Shown here piece by piece: positions 8,202 to 18,900 of a DNA stretch of 42,931 nucleotides (the stretch's first letter is position 1; each line of letters opens with the position of its first letter). The notes beneath the pieces were generated by a model. The model made no database searches. It saw only the letters and a list, made by a program, of their open reading frames with translations, and was not told where the DNA came from. The stretch comes from an uncultured Oscillospiraceae bacterium. GTDB lineage: Bacteria > Bacillota > Clostridia > Oscillospirales > Oscillospiraceae. The position numbers were made by a program, and so were the translations under genes. The DNA is taken from positions 1-42,931 of the forward strand of contig CAJUPG010000006.1 in the NCBI GenBank assembly GCA_910588455.1, written 5' to 3'.

Positions 8202-9638
8202 ATGCCAAATTTGCTCGGCGTGACAAACCCAGTTCCCGGTCATGATAGTGCCAATATTAACCGGAATTTGCCTATAAGTCCCAACGATCCCCGCATTCAA
8301 AACGCTCCGGACCCCTCCCGGGTCAGCCGCCCGGACAACCGCAGCGAGCGCCAGGACCAGGGGGACTCCACCGGCCCCGGCGGGGCCCTGCGGTACGATT
8401 CCAACTTCCAGACCTTCCTCCAGAAGCTGGCGAACACCCCCCAGCTGAGCGAAACCCTCACCCGGATTCTGCTGGGGGAGCGCTCGGTGGTGTCGTCGGG
8501 GATCGGGGAGGGCGTTTCCACGGAGATGGCCGCCCTTTTAAAGATGCTCCAAATGAGCGAGGGGGAGCTGCTTCAGTTTATGCAGCAGCAGACCGCTTCG
8601 GGCAGCCGCTTTAACGGAGCCCTGTTCACCCTGCTGCGGGAGGCCTACTCCCAGAGTCAGAGCGAGGGCATCCGCAACGACATCCTTCAGTTTTTAAAGC
8701 GCTACAGCGACTTTACCTCCTCCGACCATATTGAGGGCAACCTGATGCGCACCCTCACCCAGCTTACCCGGGCTATCCCCGCCAGCTACGGCAGCCAGCT
8801 TTTGAATATGGCCCAGCAGCTGGGGGAGCGGTTCGCCCAGAAGGACCAGGGCGGGGCGCTGAAGCTGCTGCAAAATGCCATCCTGCCCTTTTTGGCCAGC
8901 TATACCGAGAAAACCCACGACATGGGCCTGTCCCGGAGCCTGATCTCCCTGCTGGCCCTGGACATCTCCCGGTATGAGAACGGCACCAGAGAGGGCCTGC
9001 TTCAAGCTTTCCGGCAGCTCAACGGCCACGCGGCCCTCCGGGCCCGGCTGGGAGGGCTGAGCGATGAGGCCCTGTTCCGGCTGATCGAAAACAGCACCTT
9101 CGTCCGGGCGGGGCAGGAGGACCAGTTCGCCAACCAGCTGGCCAAGGCGGCCTCCTGGGCCATGCGGGGCCAGGGGGGAGCGGAGATGCAGGACGCCTTC
9201 CGGCAGATTGTCTCCGCCTTTCTGGTGAACGAAAGCGTGTATATGCCCCTGAACCATATGATTATCCCCATGGAATGGGCGGGGAAGCTGATGTTTTCCG
9301 AGCTGTGGGTGGACCCGGATACGGAGGACAATATGCGCCGGGGCCGGAACACCCAGGACAACACCATCCGCTTCCTGTTCAAGGTGGATATCCAGGGGCT
9401 GGGCTTCTTTGATATGGTGATGGCCAGCCGGGGGGACGCGGTGGAATTGCAGGTGTTCTGCCCCGACACGGTGGCCCCCTTCGCCCAGAAGGTCCAGGGG
9501 GACCTGTCCCAGATTTTGAAGGATAACGGCCTGAAGCCCAACGGGGTGTCGGTGCGGCGGATGGAGAAGCCGCTGACCATATCCTCCGTGTTCCCCAAAA
9601 TTTTTGAAGGAGAGAACAGCGTCAATGTCAAGGTATGA
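8202..9638 (+). CDS. FliK-like flagellar hook-length control protein
   Basis: 478 residues from the ATG at 8202, with ACGGAG 8 bases upstream; a GTG at 8193 is possible but less well placed. The N-terminus (about 1-70) is low-complexity, rich in Pro, Asn, Arg and Asp; the middle is helical (about 70-340); the last 120 residues (from about IIPMEWAGKLMFSELWVD) resemble the beta-rich C-terminal Flg_hook domain of FliK, including the segment DIQGLGFFDMVM. The next gene is an FlhB C-terminal homologue, and FliK acts on FlhB to switch export substrates, so the pairing supports the call. B. subtilis ylqG-ylqH is the comparable pair. There is no signal peptide. The product could be a FliK paralogue rather than the true hook ruler. 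Confidence 0.7.
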   Translation: MPNLLGVTNPVPGHDSANINRNLPISPNDPRIQNAPDPSRVSRPDNRSERQDQGDSTGPGGALRYDSNFQTFLQKLANTPQLSETLTRILLGERSVVSSGIGEGVSTEMAALLKMLQMSEGELLQFMQQQTASGSRFNGALFTLLREAYSQSQSEGIRNDILQFLKRYSDFTSSDHIEGNLMRTLTQLTRAIPASYGSQLLNMAQQLGERFAQKDQGGALKLLQNAILPFLASYTEKTHDMGLSRSLISLLALDISRYENGTREGLLQAFRQLNGHAALRARLGGLSDEALFRLIENSTFVRAGQEDQFANQLAKAASWAMRGQGGAEMQDAFRQIVSAFLVNESVYMPLNHMIIPMEWAGKLMFSELWVDPDTEDNMRRGRNTQDNTIRFLFKVDIQGLGFFDMVMASRGDAVELQVFCPDTVAPFAQKVQGDLSQILKDNGLKPNGVSVRRMEKPLTISSVFPKIFEGENSVNVKV

Positions 9639-9978
9639 TCTTCCCGGGGCGGCCCCCTCGCCGGGGCGGGCGGTGGCCCTGCGGTACGACGGCGGCGATG
9701 CCGCCCCCATTGTGGTGGCCTCCGGCATGGGCTACCTGGCCGAAAAAATAGTGGAGGTGGCCGCCGAGAGCGGTGTGCCCGTCTATGAGGACAACTCCCT
9801 GGCCACCATGCTCTCCCAGCTGGAGCTGGGGCAGCAGATCCCCGATTCCCTCTACAGGGCCATTGTCGAAATCTATGTGTACTTTTTAAACTTTGACCCC
9901 AACGACCCGGACAAGGCCCGCCGGGCCCGGGAGGGCGTCGCCGAACAGCCGGTTCAGCCGGAGAGAGGAGAGAGCTGA
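9625..9978 (+). CDS. FlhB C-terminal domain homologue (YlqH type)
   Basis: 117 residues, start ATG at 9625 inside the end of the FliK-like gene (14-bp overlap) with AAGGAGAG upstream. After a short Pro-rich N-terminus it reads AVALRYDGG, then APIVVASGMGYLAEKIVEVA and GVPVYEDNSLATML, and ends in the GQQIPDSLYRAIVEIYVYF block. These are the hallmarks of the cytoplasmic FlhB fragment downstream of its cleavage site. The membrane domain and the NPTH autocleavage motif are absent, so it resembles a free-standing processed half of FlhB. It probably acts at the flagellar type III export gate or in substrate recognition; its job in Bacillus relatives is not well defined. Confidence 0.85.
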   Translation: MSRYDLPGAAPSPGRAVALRYDGGDAAPIVVASGMGYLAEKIVEVAAESGVPVYEDNSLATMLSQLELGQQIPDSLYRAIVEIYVYFLNFDPNDPDKARRAREGVAEQPVQPERGES

Positions 9979-9979
9979 T

Positions 9980-10567
9980 ATGGGACAGCGTTACCTGGTT
10001 CTGGATACAGAGCATAACCCCATTGCCCAGGCGGATTTGATTTCCAAGCGGGGGGAGGAGCCCCTGCATCTGGAGGTGCTGGCCAATAAGGCGGACCGGG
10101 TGGAGGCCCTGGGACACATCTGCCTGATCGGCATGGGGGACGACGACCCGGCCATGATGGGGGATGTGCTCCGCAGCCGGGGGGACCGGATTGTGGTCCA
10201 GCCCACCCAGCGCCTGGGCCCGGAGGCCCGGCAGAACCTGCGGGTGCCTGTCGTGTTTGACAGTGTGATGTACCCCGTCAAGGGGGGCGGCTGGAAGGGC
10301 CAGCGAAAGTTTACCGGCATGGATTTAAGCTGCGGCGGCATCGCCTTCTACACGGACCTGACCCTGGAGAGCAGCGACGTGGTGGAGATGGTGCTCCCCA
10401 TGACCGACAGCCCCCTGATTGTCAAAACCCAGGTGCTGCGGACCCTGCCCCAGAAGGAGGGGGATACGCGGAACCTGTACGCGGCAAAATTTGTGGATTT
10501 GGTAGAAGATGAAGATTTTGCCATCCGAAAATCGGTATTTTCGATTCAAATTGACAATCAGCGCTGA
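9980..10567 (+). CDS. PilZ-domain c-di-GMP-binding protein
   Basis: 195 residues from the ATG at 9980 (GAGGAGAG upstream, one base after the previous stop). The N-terminal half (about 1-85) has the look of a YcgR-like beta domain. The C-terminal PilZ domain carries both ligand motifs: RxxxR in RQNLRVPV and D-x-S-x-x-G in GMDLSCGGIAFY. PilZ proteins bind cyclic di-GMP and, in YcgR form, brake the flagellar motor. Its place directly behind FliK- and FlhB-like genes and next to the che operon fits a motility role. Its end holds the promoter of the following surface-protein gene. Confidence 0.85.
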   Translation: MGQRYLVLDTEHNPIAQADLISKRGEEPLHLEVLANKADRVEALGHICLIGMGDDDPAMMGDVLRSRGDRIVVQPTQRLGPEARQNLRVPVVFDSVMYPVKGGGWKGQRKFTGMDLSCGGIAFYTDLTLESSDVVEMVLPMTDSPLIVKTQVLRTLPQKEGDTRNLYAAKFVDLVEDEDFAIRKSVFSIQIDNQR

Positions 10568-10579
10568 ACTTGGTAAACT
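10551..10579 (+). promoter_or_regulatory. Sigma-A promoter of the first SLH gene
   Basis: TTGACA (10551-10556, full consensus), a 17-bp spacer, then TAAACT (10574-10579), partly inside the end of the PilZ gene. Transcription would start near 10586, giving a short leader of about 28 bases before the ATG at 10614. Confidence 0.75.
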
Positions 10580-10613
10580 AGGAGCATAAGCCATTTGAAA
10601 GGAGATTCCAACT

Positions 10614-13600
10614 ATGCACACGCAATCAGCAAACACAGTGAAGCAGCGTCTGCACAGGCTGCTCTCCCTGCTGCTGGCAGTGGTTCTGGTGGTGGGCCTT
10701 GTGCCCGCCATCACGCCGGTCAGCCGGGCGGACAGCTGGGCTACCCCCTACCTGGACAAACTTGTGGGGTGGGGCTTCATGCGGGCGGACCAGGCCGCCG
10801 ACCACAACAAAGCCATGACCCGGGCCGAATTCATGGCGGTGATCAACCGGGCCTATGGCTACGACCAGGTGGGGGAGATCCCCTTTACCGACGTACGTCC
10901 CAGCGACTGGTTCTATGAGGACGTGTGCATTGCTTACAACGCCCGCTATATGGCGGGTACCTCGGAGACGACGGCCTCCCCCAACGCCACCCTCACCCGG
11001 GAGCAGGCCGTGGTCATTCTGGGCCACAATATGCTGCTGGAGGAGTCCAGCGGCGAGAACCTGAACTTTACCGACGCCCGGAATATCAGCAACTGGAGCC
11101 GGGGCCTGGTAAAGACGGCCTCCGACCAGTACATCATCAACGGCTACGCCGACGGCTCCTTCCGCCCCAAGTCCCAGGTAACCCGGGGAGAAATGGCCGC
11201 CCTGATCTGCAACATCATCGGCACCCCCCTCCAGGAGGCCGGGGAGCAGGAGCTGGGCGACGTGTTCGGCAACGTGACCATCACCAGCGCCGGTGTGAAG
11301 CTGAAAAACACCACCATCGCCGGCGACCTGTACATCAGCGGCGGCGTGGATTTGGGCGATGTGGAGCTGGAAAATGTTGAGGTGCTGGGCCGCATTATCG
11401 TGGGCGGCACCGGCGAGAGCGAGAAGGGCAAGGCCAGCCTGATCCTGCGCAACGTCCAGGCGGACAAGATGGTGGTGGACTCCCTGAAGGACCAGTACAT
11501 CACCATGCGGGTGGAGGGATCCACCGTGATTCCGGAGGTTACAGTGAAAACCTCCGCCTATCTGGAGGACAACACCCCCCTGGAATACGGCCTGAAAACC
11601 ATTACCTTTGACGCCGATGGGGAGGAGCCCAAGCTGGACCTGGCCGGCCGGGTGAAGGAAGTCATTAACGTGACCCCCGACTCCACCATCCAGGTGGCCA
11701 AGGGAACGGTGGAAAAGCTCACTGTGGACGAGCGGGCCACCGAAAGCACAATCATTATTGACCGGGGAACGACTGTCCGGGAACTGAACCTGGACACCGG
11801 CACCCAGGTGAACGGAGAGGGCGACATCAGCTCCCTGAATATCAACGCCCCCGGGAGTACCGTGGAGATGCTGCCGGACAAGATTTACATCCGTCCCGGC
11901 CTGACGGCCAACATCGCGGGCACGGTGATGGACTCCACCGCCGCAGAGGAGGCCTCCCGGGATCCGAAGATCCTGGCCGGCTACCCCAACGCCGCCGACG
12001 TGGCCCCCACCAGCGTGAAAATTGAGGTAAAAACCAACAAAAAGGGCACCGTCCACTGGGCGATTACCACCCTGGCCGACGGCTCCCTGGGCGCGGATGA
12101 GCTGATTAACCCGCCCTCTTACGGCTCCAAGGCCGTGCAGCGGGGGAGCATCTCCGTCACCGCCGCCGATACCTTGACCACCGGTGAGGCCACGGGCCTG
12201 ATCAGCGACGGCACCTATTACATCTCCGCCGTACTGGTGGACGAACAGGGCAGGCAGAGCCCTGTAAAAGTCACCGCCTTTACCACCCCCGACGACTCTG
12301 TGCCCGCGTTCAACAACGGCTATCCCCGGATGACCCAGACCAAGCCGGAGGAGTCCTGGGTGCTGGTGATGCCCAACAAGACCTGTAAGCTGTACTACGC
12401 CCTGTTCCCCGCGGGAGCCACCGCTCCCACCAAGGAGAACATGAAAACCGGCGCGTTGAGCGGCAATCTGGGCTACGGTGTGCTGGATGTGACCAAAAAC
12501 ATTGAGAGCACCTTCCAGGTGAACGACCGGACGCTGGGCGAGCTGAAGGACTACGTGCTGTACCTGTGGCTCACCGACGCCAACGGGGCCAACAGCTCCG
12601 CCGTGGTGCCGGTGGAGTTCACCACCGACGACGTGACCCCGCCCTACTTTACGACTCTGCCCTATGTGACCCAGGAGGGAGCAAATTCGGTGAATTTGTC
12701 CTACGAGGTCAACGAAAACGCCACCGTGTACTGGGCCGTGGTGACCCCGCCCAGCACCCCCTATCCCCGGCCGGAGGCCGGCACCACTACCGTGGATCTG
12801 ACCAGTGACTATGCCAAAATCCAGGTGAAATCCGGTATGCACGCCCTGGCTTCCGGCAACTCCAAGTTCACCGTGGGCCAGACGGGCACCCTGAACATCA
12901 CCGGCCTGGAGCCCGAAACCGCCTATGAGCTGTATTTCGTGGCCCAGGACGAGCAGGGGAATTTCTCCGTGAGCGTACAGCATATGACCATCCACACCTC
13001 CGATGAGAACCCGCCCAAGGTGTATGTGGACTTCAACCGCTACACCGAGATCAAGGACGCGGAGGGCAACGTGATCGGCAAGGACCCCTGGGTGGACACC
13101 GACATTATGCTGGTGTTTGACGAGGCCATCCGCTGTGGGGCGACCGGCGAAAATTTTGAGGAGCTCTACAATAAGGTGAAGGCCGCGACTACGGATCAGG
13201 CAAAGAAGGAGGCCCAGGCGATCCTCGCCGACGCGCTGTCCAGGTGCATCAAGATGTACTACGCCAACAGTGCGCCGGAACAGCAGGTGCCCTCTAATGT
13301 CAAAGCACCCCCGGAAAACAACGACTGGGTGCTGGACTATACGCAGGCAAAAGTGGAGGCGGACAATGAAGGAAACATGATTGTCACCTTCCCCGCGTCG
13401 GGCCTGCATCTGACCAGCGGCGGCAGCTACTACTTCCGTACGGAGGGCATTACCGATACTACCTCTGCCACGAATGAAATGCCCGCCACAAAGCTGGATG
13501 ATTTTACCATTATGTTTGCCCAGGTGAATCTGGCCTTTAACGACAAGCTGACCAGTGAAAAGGGGCCTTTTGTGCGCGACTCGAGCGGAAAGCCGCTGAC

Positions 13601-15875
13601 TGGAACAAACGCGAAAAATGCGGAGCTGCATTATTCCTTTAAAATGACCCCGCTGACCACATCGAACGCGGAAGAGAGCATTTTCTACGATATGCTGTTC
13701 TTCCCCAGCGAGACGATGCAGTTTGACCTGTACGCCCGGGTAACGGATTCCTCCGGGGCGGTCAAAACGCGGGATGTATTCCCCAAAATGGAAGACGGCA
13801 AGGACACTACGCTGGACGATAACGACTGGGTCTATATCGGCAACAGCGGCCGGGCCGAGAAGGGCAGCAGCGCGAACCTGTACGGCAACGCGTTCTATAA
13901 CTACGACGCGGGCAAGCTGCCTATTTTGAAGACCCTGGACCAGGATTACACCTATGAATTTGTCGCAACGGTCACCTATATGCAGGAGACCAACGACCCC
14001 GGCGCCTGGACCGGCACGGTGGACATGGACATTAAAATTGCCGCCGGTTATCAGAACAACATCAGCGGCCTGAAGGGCGGTATTACCACCGCCCGTTGGG
14101 AGCAGTTCTTAAAAGACGGCATGACCAGAGGCGGCAAAAACGTGGGCAATCCCGACGATTTCGCCCTGCCCCACACCTTCTACGACTATACCGTGCCCCA
14201 GTTCTCCAACCTGTTCCCGGAGTTCTGCCCTGAGGCCGACAAGGTGACCATCAACGTGCGTACCACCCCGCCGGGACAGCTGTACTATGTCATCGCCCCG
14301 GTCGATGTGGCAAGAGATAAGGATGGAAACATTATCGAAGAGGGTGACCCCGGCTACCGGTACAGTCCGGCGATTGGAACCACCTGGGATAATTCCACGG
14401 GGACCGGCCATACGCACGGCAACGGAGGGCAGACCATCCCCCTGGCTCAGATCCCAAAGAGCATCACCAAGGACACCAACGGCAAAGTGATTGTGAATGA
14501 AGTGGGACCGCAGCCCGGCACAGCAAAGAATGACCCAATCGACGCAACCAACGGCCATCTCCTGGAGCCCAGTAATGGTAAGATTCAGGAGCCCGCGAAA
14601 TACTTCGACCCCAACGAAGTAAAGTGGAATGAGGCTCCTATTACAACCACGAACAACAGTATGCCCATTCTCGTGGAGGGCCTGGCCCCGCAGACGCTGT
14701 ATTTCGCCTATTTCGTGATGAAGAGCAACACGGGCCAGCAGCTTTCCAAGGTCTGGGTGTATCAGTTTGAGACGACCCCGGTAACCAATCCGCAGATTAT
14801 TGTGGGGCGTGACAACACAAACGCGACATTCCAAATTGATAACAGTGTACCCTCGTATCTGGATTATATCGTCTACACGACTCAGTTCCTGCCAAAACTG
14901 CTCACGAAAAAAATGAAGGAGTCGGGTGTAGCTGGTGAAAATGTTGTAGGGGCCTACATGAAGGATGGCGTAAGCAATAATGATGAAACAGCCTATGGAG
15001 AACTGACGCTGGTTCAGGCAATGACGCGCCGGTATACCGGAAGTGAAGAGAAATACAGAAACTTCAGCGTTTTTGATGCGTTAGCCAGTGATGCAACAAA
15101 GCGAGAAGTGGCCGCTATTATCCGCCAGACCTCTTTGGATTACAATACGTTGGGGCGGCCCACGGATTCTGGCAAGGCCGTTGATATGACGGAAGTCACC
15201 CGGAAAACACAGCCAATTAACAATATGGGCGATGACGCACAGCACTATGTGCTTGTGGTGGGTCACCATGAAGCGGTAGAGAAGATGGGCGACTATAAAG
15301 TAGAAGAGTACGATAGCTTTGGAGCCATCGACAACGTAGCCAAACCGGTTACGAAGGTTCCGAAGTATACCGGCCCGACTGGTGAGGAAGCGTTTACGGC
15401 AACCAAACAAACCGCTGATGGCTGGGAAGGCGATCTGACGCTCCGATTTGATGGCCCTCTTCATCAGGTTGTGATTGAAGCTTCTACAGATCAGCCAAAT
15501 GGCGTGCAAAAAACGTATAAAATTAATTCGAGTCCTTCGGGCGCAACCCAACAAGCGGATACCAGATCTATTACACAGATCATTTCAACGCCGAGTGGTG
15601 TGAGCTTGAGTGTGAATGGCAGCAGTGTGGCGGCTGCGACTACATTTGTAATTCATTATACGGGCGTAAAGAACGGTGCTGTTTTGTTTTTGCCCGATGA
15701 TGGTAAAATTGCCAACTCTGCCGGAACCACAAGAGAAGAGCAGCTGATGCTTCAATTCCATGAAAAGATAGAACTGGAGCAGGAGGTTAATCCGAAACCT
15801 GACCCTGATAATGACTCTGGATTGATTATTGAAGTTCCGGTGAAAAAAGGCTACTGGACCGTCACCTGGGGCTAA
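10614..15875 (+). CDS. Giant SLH-domain surface protein, N-terminal anchor
   Basis: 1753 residues, start with GAAAGGAG upstream. A signal peptide (basic residues, then a leucine/valine-rich core to about 38, likely cut after SRA39) leads into three SLH modules (about 41-95, 96-160, 160-215; typical pieces are MTRAEFMAVINRAYG and YADGSFRPKSQVTRGEMAAL) that anchor to secondary cell-wall polymer. Next comes a stretch rich in short hydrophobic repeats (TTIAGDLYISGG, ELENVEVLGRIIVGG), resembling a right-handed beta-helix (about 220-440), then several fibronectin-like beta domains with recurring YYISAVLVDEQG / YELYFVAQDEQG segments. I recognise no catalytic domain. The 3' third (from about 14,800) and a patch near 13,150-13,700 are visibly more AT-rich than the rest. 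It is probably an S-layer or S-layer-associated protein, separated from the next SLH gene by a hairpin. Confidence 0.9.
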   Translation: MHTQSANTVKQRLHRLLSLLLAVVLVVGLVPAITPVSRADSWATPYLDKLVGWGFMRADQAADHNKAMTRAEFMAVINRAYGYDQVGEIPFTDVRPSDWFYEDVCIAYNARYMAGTSETTASPNATLTREQAVVILGHNMLLEESSGENLNFTDARNISNWSRGLVKTASDQYIINGYADGSFRPKSQVTRGEMAALICNIIGTPLQEAGEQELGDVFGNVTITSAGVKLKNTTIAGDLYISGGVDLGDVELENVEVLGRIIVGGTGESEKGKASLILRNVQADKMVVDSLKDQYITMRVEGSTVIPEVTVKTSAYLEDNTPLEYGLKTITFDADGEEPKLDLAGRVKEVINVTPDSTIQVAKGTVEKLTVDERATESTIIIDRGTTVRELNLDTGTQVNGEGDISSLNINAPGSTVEMLPDKIYIRPGLTANIAGTVMDSTAAEEASRDPKILAGYPNAADVAPTSVKIEVKTNKKGTVHWAITTLADGSLGADELINPPSYGSKAVQRGSISVTAADTLTTGEATGLISDGTYYISAVLVDEQGRQSPVKVTAFTTPDDSVPAFNNGYPRMTQTKPEESWVLVMPNKTCKLYYALFPAGATAPTKENMKTGALSGNLGYGVLDVTKNIESTFQVNDRTLGELKDYVLYLWLTDANGANSSAVVPVEFTTDDVTPPYFTTLPYVTQEGANSVNLSYEVNENATVYWAVVTPPSTPYPRPEAGTTTVDLTSDYAKIQVKSGMHALASGNSKFTVGQTGTLNITGLEPETAYELYFVAQDEQGNFSVSVQHMTIHTSDENPPKVYVDFNRYTEIKDAEGNVIGKDPWVDTDIMLVFDEAIRCGATGENFEELYNKVKAATTDQAKKEAQAILADALSRCIKMYYANSAPEQQVPSNVKAPPENNDWVLDYTQAKVEADNEGNMIVTFPASGLHLTSGGSYYFRTEGITDTTSATNEMPATKLDDFTIMFAQVNLAFNDKLTSEKGPFVRDSSGKPLTGTNAKNAELHYSFKMTPLTTSNAEESIFYDMLFFPSETMQFDLYARVTDSSGAVKTRDVFPKMEDGKDTTLDDNDWVYIGNSGRAEKGSSANLYGNAFYNYDAGKLPILKTLDQDYTYEFVATVTYMQETNDPGAWTGTVDMDIKIAAGYQNNISGLKGGITTARWEQFLKDGMTRGGKNVGNPDDFALPHTFYDYTVPQFSNLFPEFCPEADKVTINVRTTPPGQLYYVIAPVDVARDKDGNIIEEGDPGYRYSPAIGTTWDNSTGTGHTHGNGGQTIPLAQIPKSITKDTNGKVIVNEVGPQPGTAKNDPIDATNGHLLEPSNGKIQEPAKYFDPNEVKWNEAPITTTNNSMPILVEGLAPQTLYFAYFVMKSNTGQQLSKVWVYQFETTPVTNPQIIVGRDNTNATFQIDNSVPSYLDYIVYTTQFLPKLLTKKMKESGVAGENVVGAYMKDGVSNNDETAYGELTLVQAMTRRYTGSEEKYRNFSVFDALASDATKREVAAIIRQTSLDYNTLGRPTDSGKAVDMTEVTRKTQPINNMGDDAQHYVLVVGHHEAVEKMGDYKVEEYDSFGAIDNVAKPVTKVPKYTGPTGEEAFTATKQTADGWEGDLTLRFDGPLHQVVIEASTDQPNGVQKTYKINSSPSGATQQADTRSITQIISTPSGVSLSVNGSSVAAATTFVIHYTGVKNGAVLFLPDDGKIANSAGTTREEQLMLQFHEKIELEQEVNPKPDPDNDSGLIIEVPVKKGYWTVTWG

Positions 15876-15884
15876 CCGCACACA

Positions 15885-15911
15885 GCGGGAGCGGAGCAAA
15901 TCCGCTCCCGC
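15885..15911 (+). terminator. Intergenic hairpin between the two SLH genes
   Basis: GCGGGAGCGGA (15885-15895) and TCCGCTCCCGC (15901-15911) form a perfect 11-bp stem with a 5-base loop. No U-run follows. It is better read as an mRNA-stabilising, processing or partial-termination element in a shared transcript than as a full terminator. Confidence 0.55.
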
Positions 15912-15944
15912 ACAACCCTATTAAAATGTGGAGGAGTGGAACAA

Positions 15945-18900
15945 ATGGGAGCAAAGCAAGCAAAACGGATTTTTTCCCTGTTTTTAGCGCTGGTTCTGGT
16001 GTTTTCGCTGGTTCCGGCGGCGTTCGCGGACGACCCGACAACCCCGCCGACGGACCCGCCGGCGGAGATTCCAGACGACAAATATGAATTTTACATTTCC
16101 TTCAACGGCGCCGACACCGCCCCCATCGGCAAAATGGTGGAGTGGACGGCGGAGGTCAAGGCCAGGGTGGACGGCGCTGACGTACCAATGCCGGATTATT
16201 TCACCACCGAATTCGACTGGAAAACCTCCCAGGGCGTGAAACTGGAAACCCAGGGCGGGAATAACGCCAACGTGAGGCTGACCGGTGAAGTTGCAGACCG
16301 GCATTTGATTCAGGTGACCGCCAAGGTGACCAACAGCAAAACAGGGAATGTGGTCCAGAGCGGTATTGCGGGCAGCAAAGACTTTACTGTCACCTCTCTG
16401 GCGGTGAGCAGCGTATCCCTGGACCGGCACAGCCTTTCGCTGACCCCCGGGGACACCTTCCGCCTGACCGCCTCCGTGCTGCCCTCCAGCGCCGGCGGCG
16501 TGACCTGGAAAGCGGAGGATGGGAAATCGGACGTTGTTACCGTGAGCAACGACGGCCTTGTCACGGCCATCGGCCCCGGCACCGCCACGATTACCGTTAC
16601 CACCGTTGAGACGGACGCGGACGGCAAGCACCTGACCGACACCTGTACGGTGCGCGTCAACGGTATGTTCATCAAGGAGCCTGGGGATAACGGGCAGAAG
16701 GTAACCTCCGTCAGTATGTACGAGGGGGACAGCCGCTCTCTGGCGGTGGAGATCGTGGGCCTGGATACGGGCATCGCCACTGTCACCTGGAGCAGCAACC
16801 ACCCGGAGATTGTGGACGTGCAGAAGGACGGAAACGGCCATACCGCCACCCTGTACGGCGCGAAAACCGGCGAAGCCATCATCACCGCCCGGGTGGCCGG
16901 CTATAACGGCTATAGCTGTACCCTGAACGTGACCATCACCAACAACCCGAAAACCACCATTGTGGTGAATAACATCAGCCGCGCCGCCCCCCTGAACTTC
17001 GGCGACATCCGCAGCCAGCTGGTGAACGCGGCCAACGGAGACCTGTCTGTGCTGTCCGGGCTGGTGTGCCCCACTTCCGGCGGCATTATCTACTACGACT
17101 GGCACAGCGACGACGAGCAGGGCCGGGCCATCGGCACCAGTGAGAGCTTTGCGAACACGGAGCTGAACAAGCTGACCTACGTGCCCGCCGCCGGAGCCAG
17201 CGGCGTGGTGAAAATCCCCTACACCGCCCGCAGAAGCGACAACCGCAGCGTCAACGGCACCATCGAGGTCCACTTGAAGACCGCCCAGCAGGAGATTACC
17301 TACTCCACCGTAAACCGCGCTCCGGTCCACTTCGTGGGCTCCGACTTCAACCGCATCAGCCAGTCCCTGTCCAGCATCTCGGTGGGGAAGGTGATCTTCT
17401 CTGTCCCCGATCCCAGCCGGGGCACCCTCTACCTGGGCTACAACAGCGAGAGCGACTATGAGGCGGTGGTGAAAAACGACGTGGAGTACAAGGCGTCGGA
17501 TCTGGACCGGATCACGTTTATTCCCGCCGCCGGCTGGCGGGGAACCGTCTCCATCCCCTTTGTGCTCTTCAACACCAGCGGCAGCCGCTTCACCGGCAAT
17601 AAAGTGACCATTGAGGTCACCCAGAGCAACGCCCAGGGCCCCGTGTACAACATCGCCCCCGGCGAGACAGCCACCCTGCGCCTGAGCGACTTCCGCAGCT
17701 ACCTGAGCACCATGGGCGGCGGCAATTTGAGCCACATCCAGTTTACAAAGCTGCCCCTGTCCAGCCAGGGCACCCTGTATTACAACTATCGCTCCGGCTC
17801 CGGCACCCCTGTCACCACCGGGGCCAGCTACTACAGCAACCGCCAGCCCTATCTGGATCAGGTGAGCTTTGTGTGCGCCAGCGATTTCGACGGCGCGGTG
17901 GAGATCCCCTTTGAGGTGATTGACACCCAGGGCACCCGGATCAGCGGTATCGTTGAGATTAACGTGAGCATCCAGGGCAGCGGCGATCTGCATTATACCG
18001 TGGGCCCCGGCCAGAGCGTCACCTTTGGCCAGCAGAATTTCAACAACCTGTGCCAGCAGCTCACCGGACGGGGACTGAACTATGTGCAGTTCACCCGCCT
18101 GCCCGACAGCAGCCGGGGCAGCCTGACCTATAACCAGCGGGCCGTGAGCACCAACGACCGCTATTACGTCACGCCCAACAACCGCCGGGCCTTGAGCAAC
18201 GTGGTCTTTACCGCCGCCCGGGGCTACACCGGTACAGTGGAGATCCCCTTCACCGGGGAGGCCCTCAGCGGCGAGCGCTTCAGCGGCACCGTCTCCATTG
18301 AGGTCCGCCCGGGCCGCTCGGATCTGAGCTATACCATCACTTCCGGCCAGACCCTGACCTTCAATGCGGCGGACTTCGACAACTACGCCCGGGAGGTCAC
18401 CGGCTACAGCCTCAACTATGTGCGCTTTGCCCTGCCCAGCTCCAACCGGGGCATACTGTACTACGACTACAGCAGCGGCTCCAGCAAGGACCAGATCCGG
18501 GTGTCCTCCTCCAACCAGTATTACTACGGCCGCTCCAACTACCTGGACCGGGTGACCTTTGTGCCCAACATCACCTTCATCGGCGACGTGGCCATCTCCT
18601 ACACCGGCTACACCAACAACGGCCAGCAGTACAACGGTACCGTGAACATCCGGATCAACCAGCCCCAGGCCAACGGCACGGTGCGCTACACCACCGAGTA
18701 TGACACGGTCCACTTCCAGGCCGCCGACTTCGCCCGGGTGGCCCCCGGCGCGCTGTCCTACATCAGCTTCACCAATCCCCCCGCCGCCAGCACCGGACGG
18801 CTGCACAGCGGGAATCTGGGCACCAGCACCAGCACCAGCTACCATTACAGCGGCAATCCCTCCATCAACAGCCTGAACTTCACCCCCAGGGCCGGGTACT

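Noticed and set aside
10626..13631. A 1001-codon open frame antisense to the first SLH gene
   Set aside because: It is rich in His, Gly and Val in the pattern produced by the complement of GC-rich codons, has no ribosome site or domain, and faces a gene with clear SLH motifs.
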